DNA of 37,204 nucleotides from Candidatus Saccharimonadota bacterium (GCA_017431745.1 JAFRKK010000006.1:1-37204); one strand, 5' to 3'; positions 9,896 through 17,788 are shown, numbered from the stretch's first letter. Program-made: numbers and translations. The notes: generated by a model not told the origin, from the sequence alone.

Positions 9896-10585
9896 CTAAT
9901 TATTTTTACCTTCTTTGATTGCATCTTCAAGGTAGCTTAAAATTAATTTCGTTGCCTTGATTGAATCGTCATTTGCCGGGATAACATAGTCGATGTTGCT
10001 TGGGTCGACGTTGCTATCGGTAATCGCAAATACTGGAATTTTTAGCACGTTGGCTTCTTTAATCGCGTTCTTGTCTTCAATCGCATCGACGACGATGATT
10101 GCGGCTGGTTGCTCGGTCATATCCTTAATGCCGCCGTAGCGTTCGTTTAGCATATCGATTTCTTCTTGAAATCTTTGGACTTCCAATTTGCTGTAGCGAT
10201 TCTCGAGTTCGCCAGAGGCCATGCGGCGCTCTAGGTCTTTAAGTTTTTTGATTTGGCGATTGACCGTCTCGACGTTGGTTAAAGTACCACCAACCCAACG
10301 CACAGTAACGTAAGGCATTTCGACCGCTTCAGCGGCTTCCTTTACGGTATCTTTCATTTGCTTTTTAGTGCCAACGAAGAGGATTTTTTTGCCATTTTTG
10401 GTGATTTCAGTGAGTTTTGGCAAAGCCTTTTCTAGACCATCGACGGTTTTTTCAAGGTTGATAATGTGGGCGCCTTGGCGCTTGCTATGAATATATGGCG
10501 CCATCTTGGGGTGCCAGCGACTGGTTTTGTGCCCAAAGTGGGCACCAGCTTCCAGCAAAGCTTTCATATCGACATCTACTGTCAT
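9896..10585 (-). CDS. rpsB: 30S ribosomal protein S2
   Basis: Small-subunit ribosomal protein at the head-body junction. From ATG at 10585 it has 229 aa, begins MTVDVDMKALLEAGAHFGHK, and contains HIINLEKTV, FVGTKKQ, TVRWVGGTLTN and IVVDAIEDKNAIKEA, all S2 landmarks. An open frame continues upstream to 10747, but its extra residues are unlike S2. Also, AAAGGA precedes 10585 and the promoter sits inside the extension at 10689-10694, so the longer start is rejected. It is first in the rpsB-tsf operon, with a structured leader of roughly 95 nt. Confidence 0.96.
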   Translation of the reverse strand: MTVDVDMKALLEAGAHFGHKTSRWHPKMAPYIHSKRQGAHIINLEKTVDGLEKALPKLTEITKNGKKILFVGTKKQMKDTVKEAAEAVEMPYVTVRWVGGTLTNVETVNRQIKKLKDLERRMASGELENRYSKLEVQRFQEEIDMLNERYGGIKDMTEQPAAIIVVDAIEDKNAIKEANVLKIPVFAITDSNVDPSNIDYVIPANDDSIKATKLILSYLEDAIKEGKNN

Positions 10586-10605
10586 ATATGATTTCCTTTC
10601 TCTTT

Positions 10606-10694
10606 GTTTACTGGGCTGTATTATCTTTGGCATGTTTGCCACAGGAAATCTCCCAATAAACTGTTTCGTTAAATTAATATATGGTTTTATTATA
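10606..10694 (-). promoter_or_regulatory. rpsB promoter and structured 5' leader
   Basis: The -10 TATAAT (complement of 10689-10694) is part of an extended TATGCTATAAT. The leader folds as P1 (10652-10661 with 10606-10615, 10 bp with one G-U), P2 (CTGT with ACAG) and P3 (GGC with GCC, loop 6 nt). A compact leader before rpsB is the usual place for S2 autoregulation. That use is inference. Confidence 0.5.
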
Positions 10695-10775
10695 GCATAG
10701 GTTGTGGAAAAATACAAGGGTCGGCAGTAGGGAATTCTCAAACCCATTTAATTCTTGGCAATAGACTTGACTGAT

Positions 10776-11024
10776 AAGAACTCCAATCACCTACTTTTCA
10801 AAACTGGACTTGGGCAGTTGATAATCTTTACAATATATCGTCAGGCGCTCGCGTCTTATGCTGACCTACATTTGTTTCTATAATATCTTACTGGCTCTTA
10901 CCCATAATATGTGCGAATGAACTATTTGCCTACTCAGGATGGACGCTCACGCACTGGAATATTGTAAAGATTACAACGGGCCAAATCTATTTAATGTTTT
11001 GAAAAGTAGTGATGTGGAGTTCTT
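10776..11024. repeat. 249-bp long imperfect hairpin element downstream of FISUMP gene 2
   Basis: Outer arms of 29 bp (10776-10804 and 10996-11024) are near-perfect inverted copies. A second stem is 10818-10838 with 10959-10976. A third, 10845-10855 with 10942-10952, has tandem G-A mismatches in the leftward RNA. An apical region of about 86 nt has no clear ORF. The last bases contain the FISUMP stop codon TAA. The noncoding stretch 10586-11022 otherwise holds only the rpsB leader. It could be a MITE-like element, a structured RNA or a 3' cruciform. Confidence 0.65.
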
Positions 11025-12447
11025 AAGATGACTTAAGGCAACGGACGCTAAACCCGCCCCGGCGATAGTAGTTGCCCGCGGAATAGACGTACGTAGAATT
11101 GAAGTCGAGGCCGCGGGCGCCAGTACTTGAGCCAGAAGTAGAAGACCAGTAGTACCCGCGGCCTCCGCCATCGTAGAACGTACTACCGCGGTAGTAGCCA
11201 GCACGCAAGAAACTGAGCGGGGTGCCAGAGAGGTCGTTGAAGATAGTGGCCCCAGTAGGTGTGGTGGTGGAATCGTAGGTTTGAATAGCTGAGCTACCGC
11301 CTAGGAGAATCATGAGTTTCCTAAAGTCTGAAGTATCATTGGTGCCACTCCTAGTGTTGGGTAGGTGCCATCCTTTCGGACAAATGCTAGCTGCAGTATC
11401 GGTATTATCAGCAGTTACGGCAGTACTGCCGTCGCTAGCTTTACCACCAAGCGTAGCTGCTAGCCATGAGTAATAGGAGAAGCAACCTGGAGCTGAACAA
11501 CCAGAATCGCTAGTGGCTGTTCTGCCCGAGTTATAGACGAAGGCCTTAGTATCATCATCAAAGCCGGTAGTAGACGAGGCTGGGAGGACTATAGTGTTAC
11601 CTTCTTTGGTCAGGTTACCGCCGGTAGTGAAACCTTCGATGTAGGTGTCTGTAACGTCTGTATCAGCCGAAGATAACCTTGTCCCGCCAGGTAGATCTAA
11701 GTTCTTCGTCATCCAGCATTGTCCATTTTCTAGTAAGGCTGTAGTGTAGATGGTATTATCTCTACTATCTACCATATCCTTACCACAATCAGCCAGAGTG
11801 GCGTTTTGCATGTAGACAATGGGTGGGTTAGGGTTGGCTACGCCTATGAAGTTAATGACGTTAGTATATTCACCTGCTATTTGGTTAGTAGTAGTTCTAG
11901 CACCTATTTTGAATAGGACTGAACTAGAACCTGAAGTAGTAGAGTTAATGAGTTTGATAGAGCTAGATGAAGTATAGAGTGGTAGGCCGTTATAGCCTGT
12001 GGCTGGAGTACCGGTGATGTCTCCACTTTGCCAGGTGGTACCTGAATCGGTAGAATAGGAATAGCCCCAAGTATTGGTACTATCATCAAAGTTAGACAAA
12101 GAGGCTTTATTGGTTGTAATGCTACTGAACTTATTAGTAGTATCTACTCCATCTTTTCTGAGTTCAGTAGATGTATTAGTACTACTACCTACTGTACTAC
12201 TTAGACTATAGCCTGCTATGCTATTACTATTAGCTGTGACTGTAATACTATTACTATCCTTATAGTCGCCTGGAGTGAGATTAGCGATAGTGAGATCTCC
12301 ACTTACTGTAACTGAAATGCTAGGGTTGAGAGTGAAGGAGATGCCCTGGGAGGATTCGTAGGAGAGAGCGGAAGTGATATGATTAAAGAATAAAAATGGG
12401 GAGAGTAGGGCTCCCAGGATTATAATCTTTTTATCTATTATCTTCAT
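11023..12447 (-). CDS. Secreted FISUMP-domain surface protein 2
   Basis: 474 aa. The signal peptide is at about residues 1-27 (KKIIILGALLSPFLFFNHITSA). Residues 30-205 are Ser/Thr/Asn-rich beta material (ISVTVSGDLTIANLTPGDYKD..., NSITVTANSNSIAGYSLS). The FISUMP domain (TIGR02145-like) spans about 210-474: VDSRDNTIYTTALLENGQCWMTKNLDLP, then SICPKGWHLPNTRSG and the closing YYWSST...GFSVRCL. FISUMP is a C-type-lectin-like fold, so a binding role at the cell surface is likely. GAGTGAGGTAA precedes the start. The leader at 12448-12750 has the three-copy fold. The last 60 codons are visibly more GC-rich and richer in C-ending codons than the rest of the gene. The protein ends at the edge of a long hairpin. 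Confidence 0.85.
   Translation of the reverse strand: MKIIDKKIIILGALLSPFLFFNHITSALSYESSQGISFTLNPSISVTVSGDLTIANLTPGDYKDSNSITVTANSNSIAGYSLSSTVGSSTNTSTELRKDGVDTTNKFSSITTNKASLSNFDDSTNTWGYSYSTDSGTTWQSGDITGTPATGYNGLPLYTSSSSIKLINSTTSGSSSVLFKIGARTTTNQIAGEYTNVINFIGVANPNPPIVYMQNATLADCGKDMVDSRDNTIYTTALLENGQCWMTKNLDLPGGTRLSSADTDVTDTYIEGFTTGGNLTKEGNTIVLPASSTTGFDDDTKAFVYNSGRTATSDSGCSAPGCFSYYSWLAATLGGKASDGSTAVTADNTDTAASICPKGWHLPNTRSGTNDTSDFRKLMILLGGSSAIQTYDSTTTPTGATIFNDLSGTPLSFLRAGYYRGSTFYDGGGRGYYWSSTSGSSTGARGLDFNSTYVYSAGNYYRRGGFSVRCLKSS
11026..11205 (-). other. Variable-region-like 3' end of FISUMP gene 2
   Basis: The segment from RAGYYRG to the end lines up with the FISUMP end of protein 3 at WS.T, the Tyr/Arg/Gly-rich loop and GF.VRC. 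Many codons are NNC (TAC, CGC, GGC, TTC, GAC, CTC, GTC, TCC), the set reachable from AAC by adenine mutagenesis, as in diversity-generating retroelement targets. No template repeat or reverse transcriptase is in the window. Confidence 0.35.
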
Positions 12448-12750
12448 TATTTTACCTCACTCGCCTTTAGTTTGCCTTTGATCTCCCCTGGCGGTGCCAT
12501 ATTTTACAAAAGGCGTACATAAAAATGGCACCACCTGGGGTGCAACGTCTAAACATTTAACAATCAGGATTGCTAACACGCTTCGACAACCAAGTGGCGC
12601 CATTTTACGTGCTAACACCCGCATATATAAAATATACTGATTGTTTTTACTGAGTATTTAGACGTTGCACTTTCATTGTACCATGCATAAGAATTTCTTG
12701 TCAACTGTTGTAGTTTTTACAACAATAAGTGAAGATATCTGGGGGTGGGG
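12448..12750 (-). promoter_or_regulatory. Structured 5' leader RNA, copy 2 (A/B/C switch-like leader)
   Basis: Leader of FISUMP gene 2. P1 is 12540-12553 with 12657-12670 (14 bp), extended by 12561-12567 with 12637-12643. P3 is 12572-12580 with 12608-12616 and has segment A (12590-12606) in its loop. A small AT hairpin follows around 12621-12636. B (12521-12540) pairs either with A or with C (12485-12500). C ends before GAGTGAGGTAA. Helix order and spacing match copies 1 and 3, although the sequences outside ATGGCNCC differ. Confidence 0.7.
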
Positions 12751-12752
12751 GG

Positions 12753-12840
12753 TAGTGTAGCATAGGTGTCAATAGATTTCAACCCCCTACTAAACTTTGT
12801 GGACGTCAGGGGTTGACTTCTGTTTTTTGCTATGCTACAA
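12753..12840. promoter_or_regulatory. Divergent promoter pair, copy 2
   Basis: Leftward: TTGAAA (complement of 12776-12781), 17 bp spacer containing TTGACACCTATGC, TACACT (12753-12758). Rightward: TTGACT (12812-12817), 17 bp spacer, TACAAA (12835-12840), preceded by TGCTATGC. Both -35 boxes follow a GGGG(G)TTG run, as in copy 1. Confidence 0.6.
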
Positions 12841-13028
12841 AAGTGGCGGGTTGGAGAAAGTTTTTATTTTATGAAACTAGATTCCCCTTCCGGAGGGGCG
12901 GATTGCTGACATTTAGGTGCGGTGGATCCGCCCCATAATGGGGGGATTTAAAATCATTGATGATTCTAGATAAGTCTTGGTTGCCGTCCTCCCAATGGGT
13001 GTGAAAACAAACAGAAAGGAGGTGCGCC

Positions 13029-13115
13029 ATGGAAATAGAATGTTGCTTTTATTTCAGATTAAAGCGCAAGCCAAAAAATAAAAAAGTTACTGTCGTCGTT
13101 GAAGACGAACAGTAA
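13029..13115 (+). CDS. Tiny basic peptide, 28 aa, unknown function (second copy of the module)
   Basis: A very strong ribosome-binding site (AAAGGAGGTG) lies 5 nt before ATG. The peptide starts MEIECCFYFRLKRKPKNKK and ends VTVVVEDEQ: aromatic/cysteine start, basic middle, acidic end. A long leader (12850-13020) holds hairpins, notably GGGGCGGAT with ATCCGCCCC (about 12894-12947) and AATCAT with ATGATT near 12954. The stop codon lies in the right arm of a hairpin (13086-13116). Layout and start (MxIE) mirror the ORF at 611, so the pair is the best evidence that both are genes. No family is recognised. Confidence 0.5.
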   Translation: MEIECCFYFRLKRKPKNKKVTVVVEDEQ

Positions 13116-13178
13116 CTCCCAACCAAAGTAGGTTTCTAGGGCCTACTCCCTACCATTATTGTAGCAATAATGGTAGGG
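13086..13178 (+). terminator. Two hairpins at the end of the tiny-ORF transcript
   Basis: Hairpin 1 (13086-13116): GTTACTGT with ACAGTAAC, extended by CGTC/GACG with one bulge; it overlaps the peptide stop. Hairpin 2 (13148-13178): perfect 14 bp arms around loop TAG. No U-tract follows hairpin 2, so termination may be weak or it may act as a barrier. The order matches 676-737 in copy 1. Confidence 0.5.
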
Positions 13179-13283
13179 TCCGTCAAGATGGAAATGCCTA
13201 TGCTTGCGGGGAGGAGGAGGGTTAAGATATAATTTAGAGCAGACAGTTATTTAGAATAGTACTTTAAAAAGGGAGGTGGAGCT

Positions 13284-13973
13284 ATGTTTGGTTTTTCGCG
13301 GAGAGGCTCAAACCGTGGATTTGCCGTGAACGCAACTTGTGACATAGGTGAACTAAGGCGGTTAGAAGATATCGAGAAACGAAGACTGCGCCTTTATGGC
13401 GAAATTACGCAAACAGACATCGTAGCGAGTTTTTCTGCTGGTGTTTCGGTTTGCACTGATTTGGCACAAAGTATCCTAGAATATAACGAAGAGGACCGGG
13501 GCTTAAAGGTAGAAGAGCGTCAGCCGATTTGGCTGTTTATTGACTCGCCCGGAGGTGATCCGACGGCGGGATTTAAGCTGATAGATGCAATCCGACTCAG
13601 CAAGACGCCGGTTCTGACGGTCAATATGGGGCAGTGTAGCTCCATGGCTTTCTTGATTGCAATATCTGGACATGCACGTTTTTCGTTACCGATGTCGACA
13701 TTCTTGATGCATGATGGCTCAATCTTCGTATACGGCACTACCAACAAAGTTAAGGACCAAGTTGCTTTCGAACTAAGGGTTGAGGAGGAGAAAATAAAAC
13801 CTCTTGTGCTAAAACGTAGCAAAATGTCGGAGGAGGATTATAAGAAAGTTTGTATGAACGAATTTTATATGATGCCCGAAGATGCTTTAAGACTAGGATT
13901 CATTGATGGAATTATTGATGACATTGATGTTTTCGCGAATGAAGTAACTGTTAAACTCGTGGCGGACAAGTAG
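13284..13973 (+). CDS. ClpP-family serine protease
   Basis: 229 aa. The catalytic triad positions of the ClpP/crotonase-like fold are visible: the oxyanion/strand motif FIDSPGGDPTAGFKLIDAI, the nucleophile in GQCSSMAFLIA, the histidine in FLMHDGS and the acidic residue near GFIDGIIDD. ClpP works as a barrel with an unfoldase such as ClpX, none of which is adjacent. The N-terminal roughly 40 residues (FGFSRRGSNRGFAVNATCDIGE...) differ from ordinary ClpP, and GQCSS replaces the usual GxAAS, so it may be a divergent or specialised ClpP. GGGAGGTGG lies 5 nt before ATG, and a TATAAT box is seen near 13234. The stop codon lies within its terminator. Confidence 0.82.
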   Translation: MFGFSRRGSNRGFAVNATCDIGELRRLEDIEKRRLRLYGEITQTDIVASFSAGVSVCTDLAQSILEYNEEDRGLKVEERQPIWLFIDSPGGDPTAGFKLIDAIRLSKTPVLTVNMGQCSSMAFLIAISGHARFSLPMSTFLMHDGSIFVYGTTNKVKDQVAFELRVEEEKIKPLVLKRSKMSEEDYKKVCMNEFYMMPEDALRLGFIDGIIDDIDVFANEVTVKLVADK

Positions 13974-13984
13974 TCCGCCTTTTT
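13961..13984 (+). terminator. Intrinsic terminator overlapping the ClpP stop codon
   Basis: GGCGGAC (13961-13967) pairs with GTCCGCC (13973-13979) around AAGTA, followed directly by TTTTTC. The stem contains the last codons and stop of the protease gene. Confidence 0.8.
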
Positions 13985-14025
13985 CTTTACATTTTTAAAG
14001 TTTTCTGATATAATGGGGTGCAGTT

Positions 14026-14379
14026 ATGAGTAAAAAAGAATTACATCCTAAAGATTACCGTTTTGTCGTGTTTTCTGATGAGGCGGCGGGCTTTTCGTTT
14101 TTGACTAAGTCCACAGCAAAAAGCGAAGAGACCATCAAGTGGGAAGATGGCAACGAATACCCTTTGGTGAAAGTGCAGATTTCTTCAGCTTCGCATCCGT
14201 TCTTTACCGGCGAGGAAAAGATTATCGATACCGAAGGTCGCGTGGATCGCTTTAAGGCAAGAGCAGCGAAAGCGGCTAAGATGAAAGCGGCGCTCGAAAA
14301 CAAGGCGAAAAAGGCCAAGAAGGAAGCCGAGAAAAAAGCCAAGGCTGACGAAGCTATCGAGGCAAAAGCGGAAAAATAA
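14026..14379 (+). CDS. rpmE2: 50S ribosomal protein L31 type B, with Lys/Ala-rich tail
   Basis: bL31 binds the central protuberance and bridges the subunits. Residues 1-75 match the type B (zinc-free) form: [67 protein letters not shown]. No CxxC zinc ligands are present. The last 40 residues are a helix of K, A and E ([16 protein letters not shown]), longer than in typical L31 and probably an rRNA-contacting or disordered tail. A -10 TATAAT lies at 14009-14014, 11 nt before ATG, so the leader is very short. A terminator follows at 14381. The family assignment is firm; the tail's role is unknown. Confidence 0.93.
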   Translation: MSKKELHPKDYRFVVFSDEAAGFSFLTKSTAKSEETIKWEDGNEYPLVKVQISSASHPFFTGEEKIIDTEGRVDRFKARAAKAAKMKAALENKAKKAKKEAEKKAKADEAIEAKAEK

Positions 14380-14380
14380 T

Positions 14381-14412
14381 AAAATCTGGCTTGTAAAGAG
14401 CCAGATTTTTTA
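14381..14412 (+). terminator. Intrinsic terminator after rpmE2
   Basis: AAAATCTGGCT (14381-14391) and AGCCAGATTTT (14399-14409), loop 7 nt, then a T-run. A frr promoter follows immediately (extended -10 TATGCTATAAT at 14411-14421). Confidence 0.85.
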
Positions 14413-14444
14413 TGCTATAATTAAAGTATAATAAAGGAGTTATT

Positions 14445-14990
14445 ATGTTTGACACTAACGAAGATCGCAAAAAAATGGAGGGGGCATTAGAACGATTTAA
14501 AGATGAAATGAAAAAAGTGCGAACCGGTAGAGCACATCCGGATATGCTGGCAGGCATCAAGGTGGAGGCTTACGGACAATATATGCCGCTAAACCAAGTA
14601 GCGAACGTGACGGTGGCAGATGCGACTTTGCTAGTGGTGACACCATTTGACCCGACAAATATCCAAGCAATTGCAACAGCGATTCGAGCAGACCAAGCTC
14701 TAGGTTTAAACCCTTCGGATGATGGGCGAGTAGTGAGAGTGCCAATCCCGGCTTTGACCGAGGAGCGACGGAAAGAAATCGTCAAAACCGCTTCGACTAA
14801 AGTGGAGGACGCGAAAGTGGCTATCCGCAACGCTCGGGAAGATGCCAGGAAAGCAATCAAGGCGGCGGCAGACCTCAGCGAGGACGTGAAAAAGCGCGCC
14901 GAGAAGGAAATTGATGATTTAACCAAAGAATTTAACGACAAGATTGATGCCGAATTTAAGGTGAAATCTGATGAGATAATGAAGATATGA
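14445..14990 (+). CDS. frr: Ribosome recycling factor
   Basis: Splits post-termination ribosomes together with EF-G. 181 aa, the normal length. KKVRTGRAHPDMLAGIKVEAYG, VVTPFDPTNIQAIATAI and the GRVVRVPIPALTEERRKEIVK motif are all typical of RRF. The ribosome-binding site AAAGGAG lies 6 nt before ATG, and the promoter directly follows the rpmE2 terminator. Its last 4 bases (ATGA) overlap the uppS start, so the two are translationally coupled. frr-uppS is a widely conserved pair; cdsA and dxr, which often follow, are missing here and rseP comes next. Confidence 0.96.
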   Translation: MFDTNEDRKKMEGALERFKDEMKKVRTGRAHPDMLAGIKVEAYGQYMPLNQVANVTVADATLLVVTPFDPTNIQAIATAIRADQALGLNPSDDGRVVRVPIPALTEERRKEIVKTASTKVEDAKVAIRNAREDARKAIKAAADLSEDVKKRAEKEIDDLTKEFNDKIDAEFKVKSDEIMKI

Positions 14991-15655
14991 GTTTAAAACA
15001 TTTAGGAGTTATTGCTGATGGGAACCGCCGCTGGGCGAAAGCGCAAGGGTTGCCGAGCATTGAAGGGCATAAAAAGGGACTTGATGTCATTAAAACATTG
15101 GTGGAGAGCGCCGCGAAGGCCGGAATCGAGTATATTACTTTTTACGTTTTTAGCACCGAAAACTGGGGGCGGAGTGAAAAAGAAGTTTCGTATATCATGA
15201 AACTGGCGGAAACACGAATTGTAAAATATGCGGAAAAACTGAAGAGTAATAACGCAAAATTAGCGATACTTGGTTCTAAGAAAAAAGTTTCGCCAAAACT
15301 GGCGAGTTTGATGAAAAAAGCCGAGGAAATTACAGCTGACTCAACTGGAATTACGGTAGGTTTTTGTTTTAATTATGGTGGAGAAGTAGAGATCGCGGAC
15401 GCGGCAACGATTGCGGCCTCGGAAGGGGAGATTACACCGGAAACTATCCGGAAACACCTGTATCACCCAGGAATTCCGGATGTGGATATGGTGGTCAGGA
15501 CTTCGGGGGAAGAGCGAATTTCTGGTTTTATGCTGTGGAGAGCGAGCTACGCAGAGTTTATGTTCATAGAAAAGTACTTCCCAGAAATGGGGGCGGAAGA
15601 CATTGATGACATCATAAAAGAATACGAATCTCGTTCGCGGCGCTTCGGAAAGTGA
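14987..15655 (+). CDS. uppS: Polyprenyl (undecaprenyl) diphosphate synthase
   Basis: cis-Prenyltransferase that builds the lipid carrier for peptidoglycan and other cell-surface glycans from isopentenyl diphosphate. 222 aa. HLGVIADGNRRWAK holds the catalytic aspartate and diphosphate-binding motif (canonical form HVAIIMDGNGRWA). ITFYVFSTENW, FNYGGEVEIADA and the closing RTSGEERISGFMLWRASYAEFMF are conserved. It overlaps frr by ATGA and ends with TGA, which is followed immediately by the rseP -10 box. Since Saccharibacteria lack much of lipid synthesis, the substrate may be host-derived; that is inference. Confidence 0.94.
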   Translation: MSLKHLGVIADGNRRWAKAQGLPSIEGHKKGLDVIKTLVESAAKAGIEYITFYVFSTENWGRSEKEVSYIMKLAETRIVKYAEKLKSNNAKLAILGSKKKVSPKLASLMKKAEEITADSTGITVGFCFNYGGEVEIADAATIAASEGEITPETIRKHLYHPGIPDVDMVVRTSGEERISGFMLWRASYAEFMFIEKYFPEMGAEDIDDIIKEYESRSRRFGK

Positions 15656-15661
15656 TATAAT
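15656..15661 (+). promoter_or_regulatory. -10 box for a leaderless rseP transcript
   Basis: TATAAT begins at the base after the uppS stop codon and lies 7 nt before the rseP ATG (15669). No ribosome-binding site is present, consistent with a leaderless start. Confidence 0.55.
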
Positions 15662-15668
15662 AGTTGTT

Positions 15669-16943
15669 ATGGATATATTTTTAGGTGTAATTGTTGGTCT
15701 TTTGGTTTTAATGTTCCTCGTGACAGCACATGAGTTTGGGCATTTTTTGGCGGCTAGGCGAAATGGAGTGAACGTATTGGAATTTGGAATTGGTTTTCCC
15801 CCGCGAGCGATTGCGTGGATAAAGGACCCAAAAACTGGCAAATGGCGAAGGTTGCCGCGCAAAGAATGGGAGCGAGAAAAAAACACTAAGGTAGTGGTGG
15901 CAGATAGTAAGAAGAATAATTCACGAATTTCGGCTGATGATAAGAGGCTGTTCCAGCGAGGGATGGTTTTTAGCTTGAACTGGTTGCCGATTGGGGGATT
16001 TTGCCAAATGGATGGAGAATCAGATGCGGACACTAGAAAGGGGACTTTTGGTGCGGCAAAATACTGGAGTAAAACGAAGATTTTGTTCGCGGGAGTGGCG
16101 GCAAACTGGTTGGTGGCGTTTGTGATTTTTACGATTCTGGCGTGGGTAGGGATGCCAGCATTTTTAGAGGGACAATTTACGGTAGAGGCGGATACGCGGG
16201 TTGAGCGGGCGCCAGTACAAATCACCTCAGTGATTGAAGGCTCACCAGCGGAAGCAGCCGGAATTCAGACGGATGATTATATTTTGGCAATTGACGGAAC
16301 AGAAGTATGGAACTCGAGCGAGATCTCGGAAAACAACAAAGAGCACGCCGACGGAACGGTAAAGTATAAATTGCGCCGTGGTGAGACGGAATATGAAACG
16401 GAAGTAAATCTAAACCCGGAAGATGCTGAGTATTTACTGGGTGTAACGATGGCTTCGTCGCAAGCATTGTCTTATTCGACATGGTCGGCACCGATTGTGG
16501 GGGCGGGATTAACCGTACAAATTACTGGTGAAACTTTCAAAGGGCTTGGGATTATGCTTTGGAATTTGGTTTCGGGAGTAGGGTCGCTATTTAGCCCAGA
16601 CGCTAGCGTACGACAAAGTGGACAAGAGGCGATTTCGTCAGTGGGAGATTCAGTGTCGGGGCCGGTAGGAATTATTGGTGTATTATTCCCGGCTTTTACT
16701 TCGGCAGGGCCGGCCAATTTGGCGTTTCTGACTGCGCTAATTTCAGTGTCGCTAGCGTGTATGAATGTGCTGCCGATTCCGGCGCTAGACGGAGGAAGGT
16801 GGCTACTAATTACTGTTTATAAACTTCGCAAGAAGAAATTAACAAAAGAAACGGAAGAAAAAATCGTCTCGCGGGCGATGATGATACTTTTAGCTTTAAT
16901 TGCGATTGTAACGGTACTTGATATTGTGAGGATTGCGAGTTAA
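15669..16943 (+). CDS. rseP: Site-2 intramembrane zinc metalloprotease, RseP family
   Basis: 424 aa. The zinc motif HEFGH sits in the first transmembrane segment (TAHEFGHFLAARR), with the second motif NVLPIPALDGGRW near the C-terminus. A PDZ domain (about residues 175-255: VIEGSPAEAAGIQTDDYILAIDGTEV) lies between. An insert rich in charged residues (about 50-95: DPKTGKWRRLPRKEWERE...) precedes the RGMVFSLNWLPIGGFCQMDGE segment. Four transmembrane helices can be seen. RseP cleaves membrane-bound regulators or leftover signal peptides. It overlaps the CPBP protease by 1 bp (TAATG), so two membrane proteases are coexpressed. The gene is complete and of usual length. Confidence 0.93.
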   Translation: MDIFLGVIVGLLVLMFLVTAHEFGHFLAARRNGVNVLEFGIGFPPRAIAWIKDPKTGKWRRLPRKEWEREKNTKVVVADSKKNNSRISADDKRLFQRGMVFSLNWLPIGGFCQMDGESDADTRKGTFGAAKYWSKTKILFAGVAANWLVAFVIFTILAWVGMPAFLEGQFTVEADTRVERAPVQITSVIEGSPAEAAGIQTDDYILAIDGTEVWNSSEISENNKEHADGTVKYKLRRGETEYETEVNLNPEDAEYLLGVTMASSQALSYSTWSAPIVGAGLTVQITGETFKGLGIMLWNLVSGVGSLFSPDASVRQSGQEAISSVGDSVSGPVGIIGVLFPAFTSAGPANLAFLTALISVSLACMNVLPIPALDGGRWLLITVYKLRKKKLTKETEEKIVSRAMMILLALIAIVTVLDIVRIAS

Positions 16944-17752
16944 TGACTAAGGAATTAAAGAAGAAGAAAACGAAGCAGGCGCCTAAGGATTTGCCGAAAA
17001 AACAGGGGTGGAAAGTGGTTTGGGAGATTTTCCTACTTTTGGTTTGGGTGGGAGTAGCAGTAGTGGCTTCACAGTTCATAGTGGGGATTTTGATAGCCTT
17101 AGTAGCAGGGACGGAAGCGTTTGATAAGCCAGTAGTGACGGCGGTTTTTTCGGCGGTTTCTTATAGTTTGGCGATGTTTTTGGTGATTTTTGTGCCACCG
17201 AGACTGCTCGCAAAATGGCGTGGGATGGGCAGCGGAACGATTAGTCGCGAAGAGTTAGGACTAAAAGGTTGGCCGACTTGGACGGATGTGGGCTTAGCTC
17301 CGGTAGGCTTTGTAGTGTATTTGTTGCTAGCGGCGGGACTGGTGGCGCTGTTTAGTCTATTCCCATGGTTTGACGCAAGCGAAGCTCAAGACGTAGGTTT
17401 TAAAACCTTCATTTTTGGCTTTGACCGGCTACTAGCGTTTTTTACGCTGGTAGTGATTGCGCCGATAGCGGAAGAGGTAATTTTTCGGGGATGGTTATAT
17501 CAAAAAATCCGCTCTAAACTATGGAATGAGGTAGCGCATCCTGCAGCGATTATCATAACAACCCTGCTGGTTTCGGTACTGTTTGGTTTAATCCATGCGC
17601 AGTGGAATGTGGGAGTAAATGTGTTCGCGATGTCGCTAGTACTTTGTGCTTTGCGTGAAATAACGGGGACAATTTATGCTGGGATACTGCTACATATGCT
17701 AAAAAATGGAGTGGCTTTTTACCTGTTATATGTGCTGGGAATGGGCGCCTAA
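16943..17752 (+). CDS. CPBP (CAAX-type) intramembrane metalloprotease
   Basis: 269 aa polytopic membrane protein in the Abi/CPBP family (Rce1-like). Catalytic motifs: EEVIFRGWLY (EExxxR), FGLIHAQWN (FxxxH) and LHMLKNGVAF (HxxxN). A basic N-terminus (KELKKKKTKQAPKDLPKK) precedes about seven hydrophobic segments. Family members process lipid-modified or bacteriocin-like peptides or act as immunity proteins; the substrate here is unknown. Translation probably couples to rseP through the TAATG overlap. No terminator follows, and the greA promoter is only 8 bp downstream. Confidence 0.88.
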   Translation: MTKELKKKKTKQAPKDLPKKQGWKVVWEIFLLLVWVGVAVVASQFIVGILIALVAGTEAFDKPVVTAVFSAVSYSLAMFLVIFVPPRLLAKWRGMGSGTISREELGLKGWPTWTDVGLAPVGFVVYLLLAAGLVALFSLFPWFDASEAQDVGFKTFIFGFDRLLAFFTLVVIAPIAEEVIFRGWLYQKIRSKLWNEVAHPAAIIITTLLVSVLFGLIHAQWNVGVNVFAMSLVLCALREITGTIYAGILLHMLKNGVAFYLLYVLGMGA

Positions 17753-17759
17753 AAAAGTA

Positions 17760-17788
17760 TTGACTTGAGGGCGGTTTTCGTGTAAACT
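17760..17788 (+). promoter_or_regulatory. greA promoter
   Basis: TTGACT (17760-17765), 17 bp spacer, TAAACT (17783-17788), with a 25 nt leader carrying GGAAAG before the ATG at 17814. Confidence 0.65.

Noticed and set aside
10586-10747. N-terminal extension of S2
   Set aside because: It covers the rpsB promoter and leader, and S2 begins at 10585.
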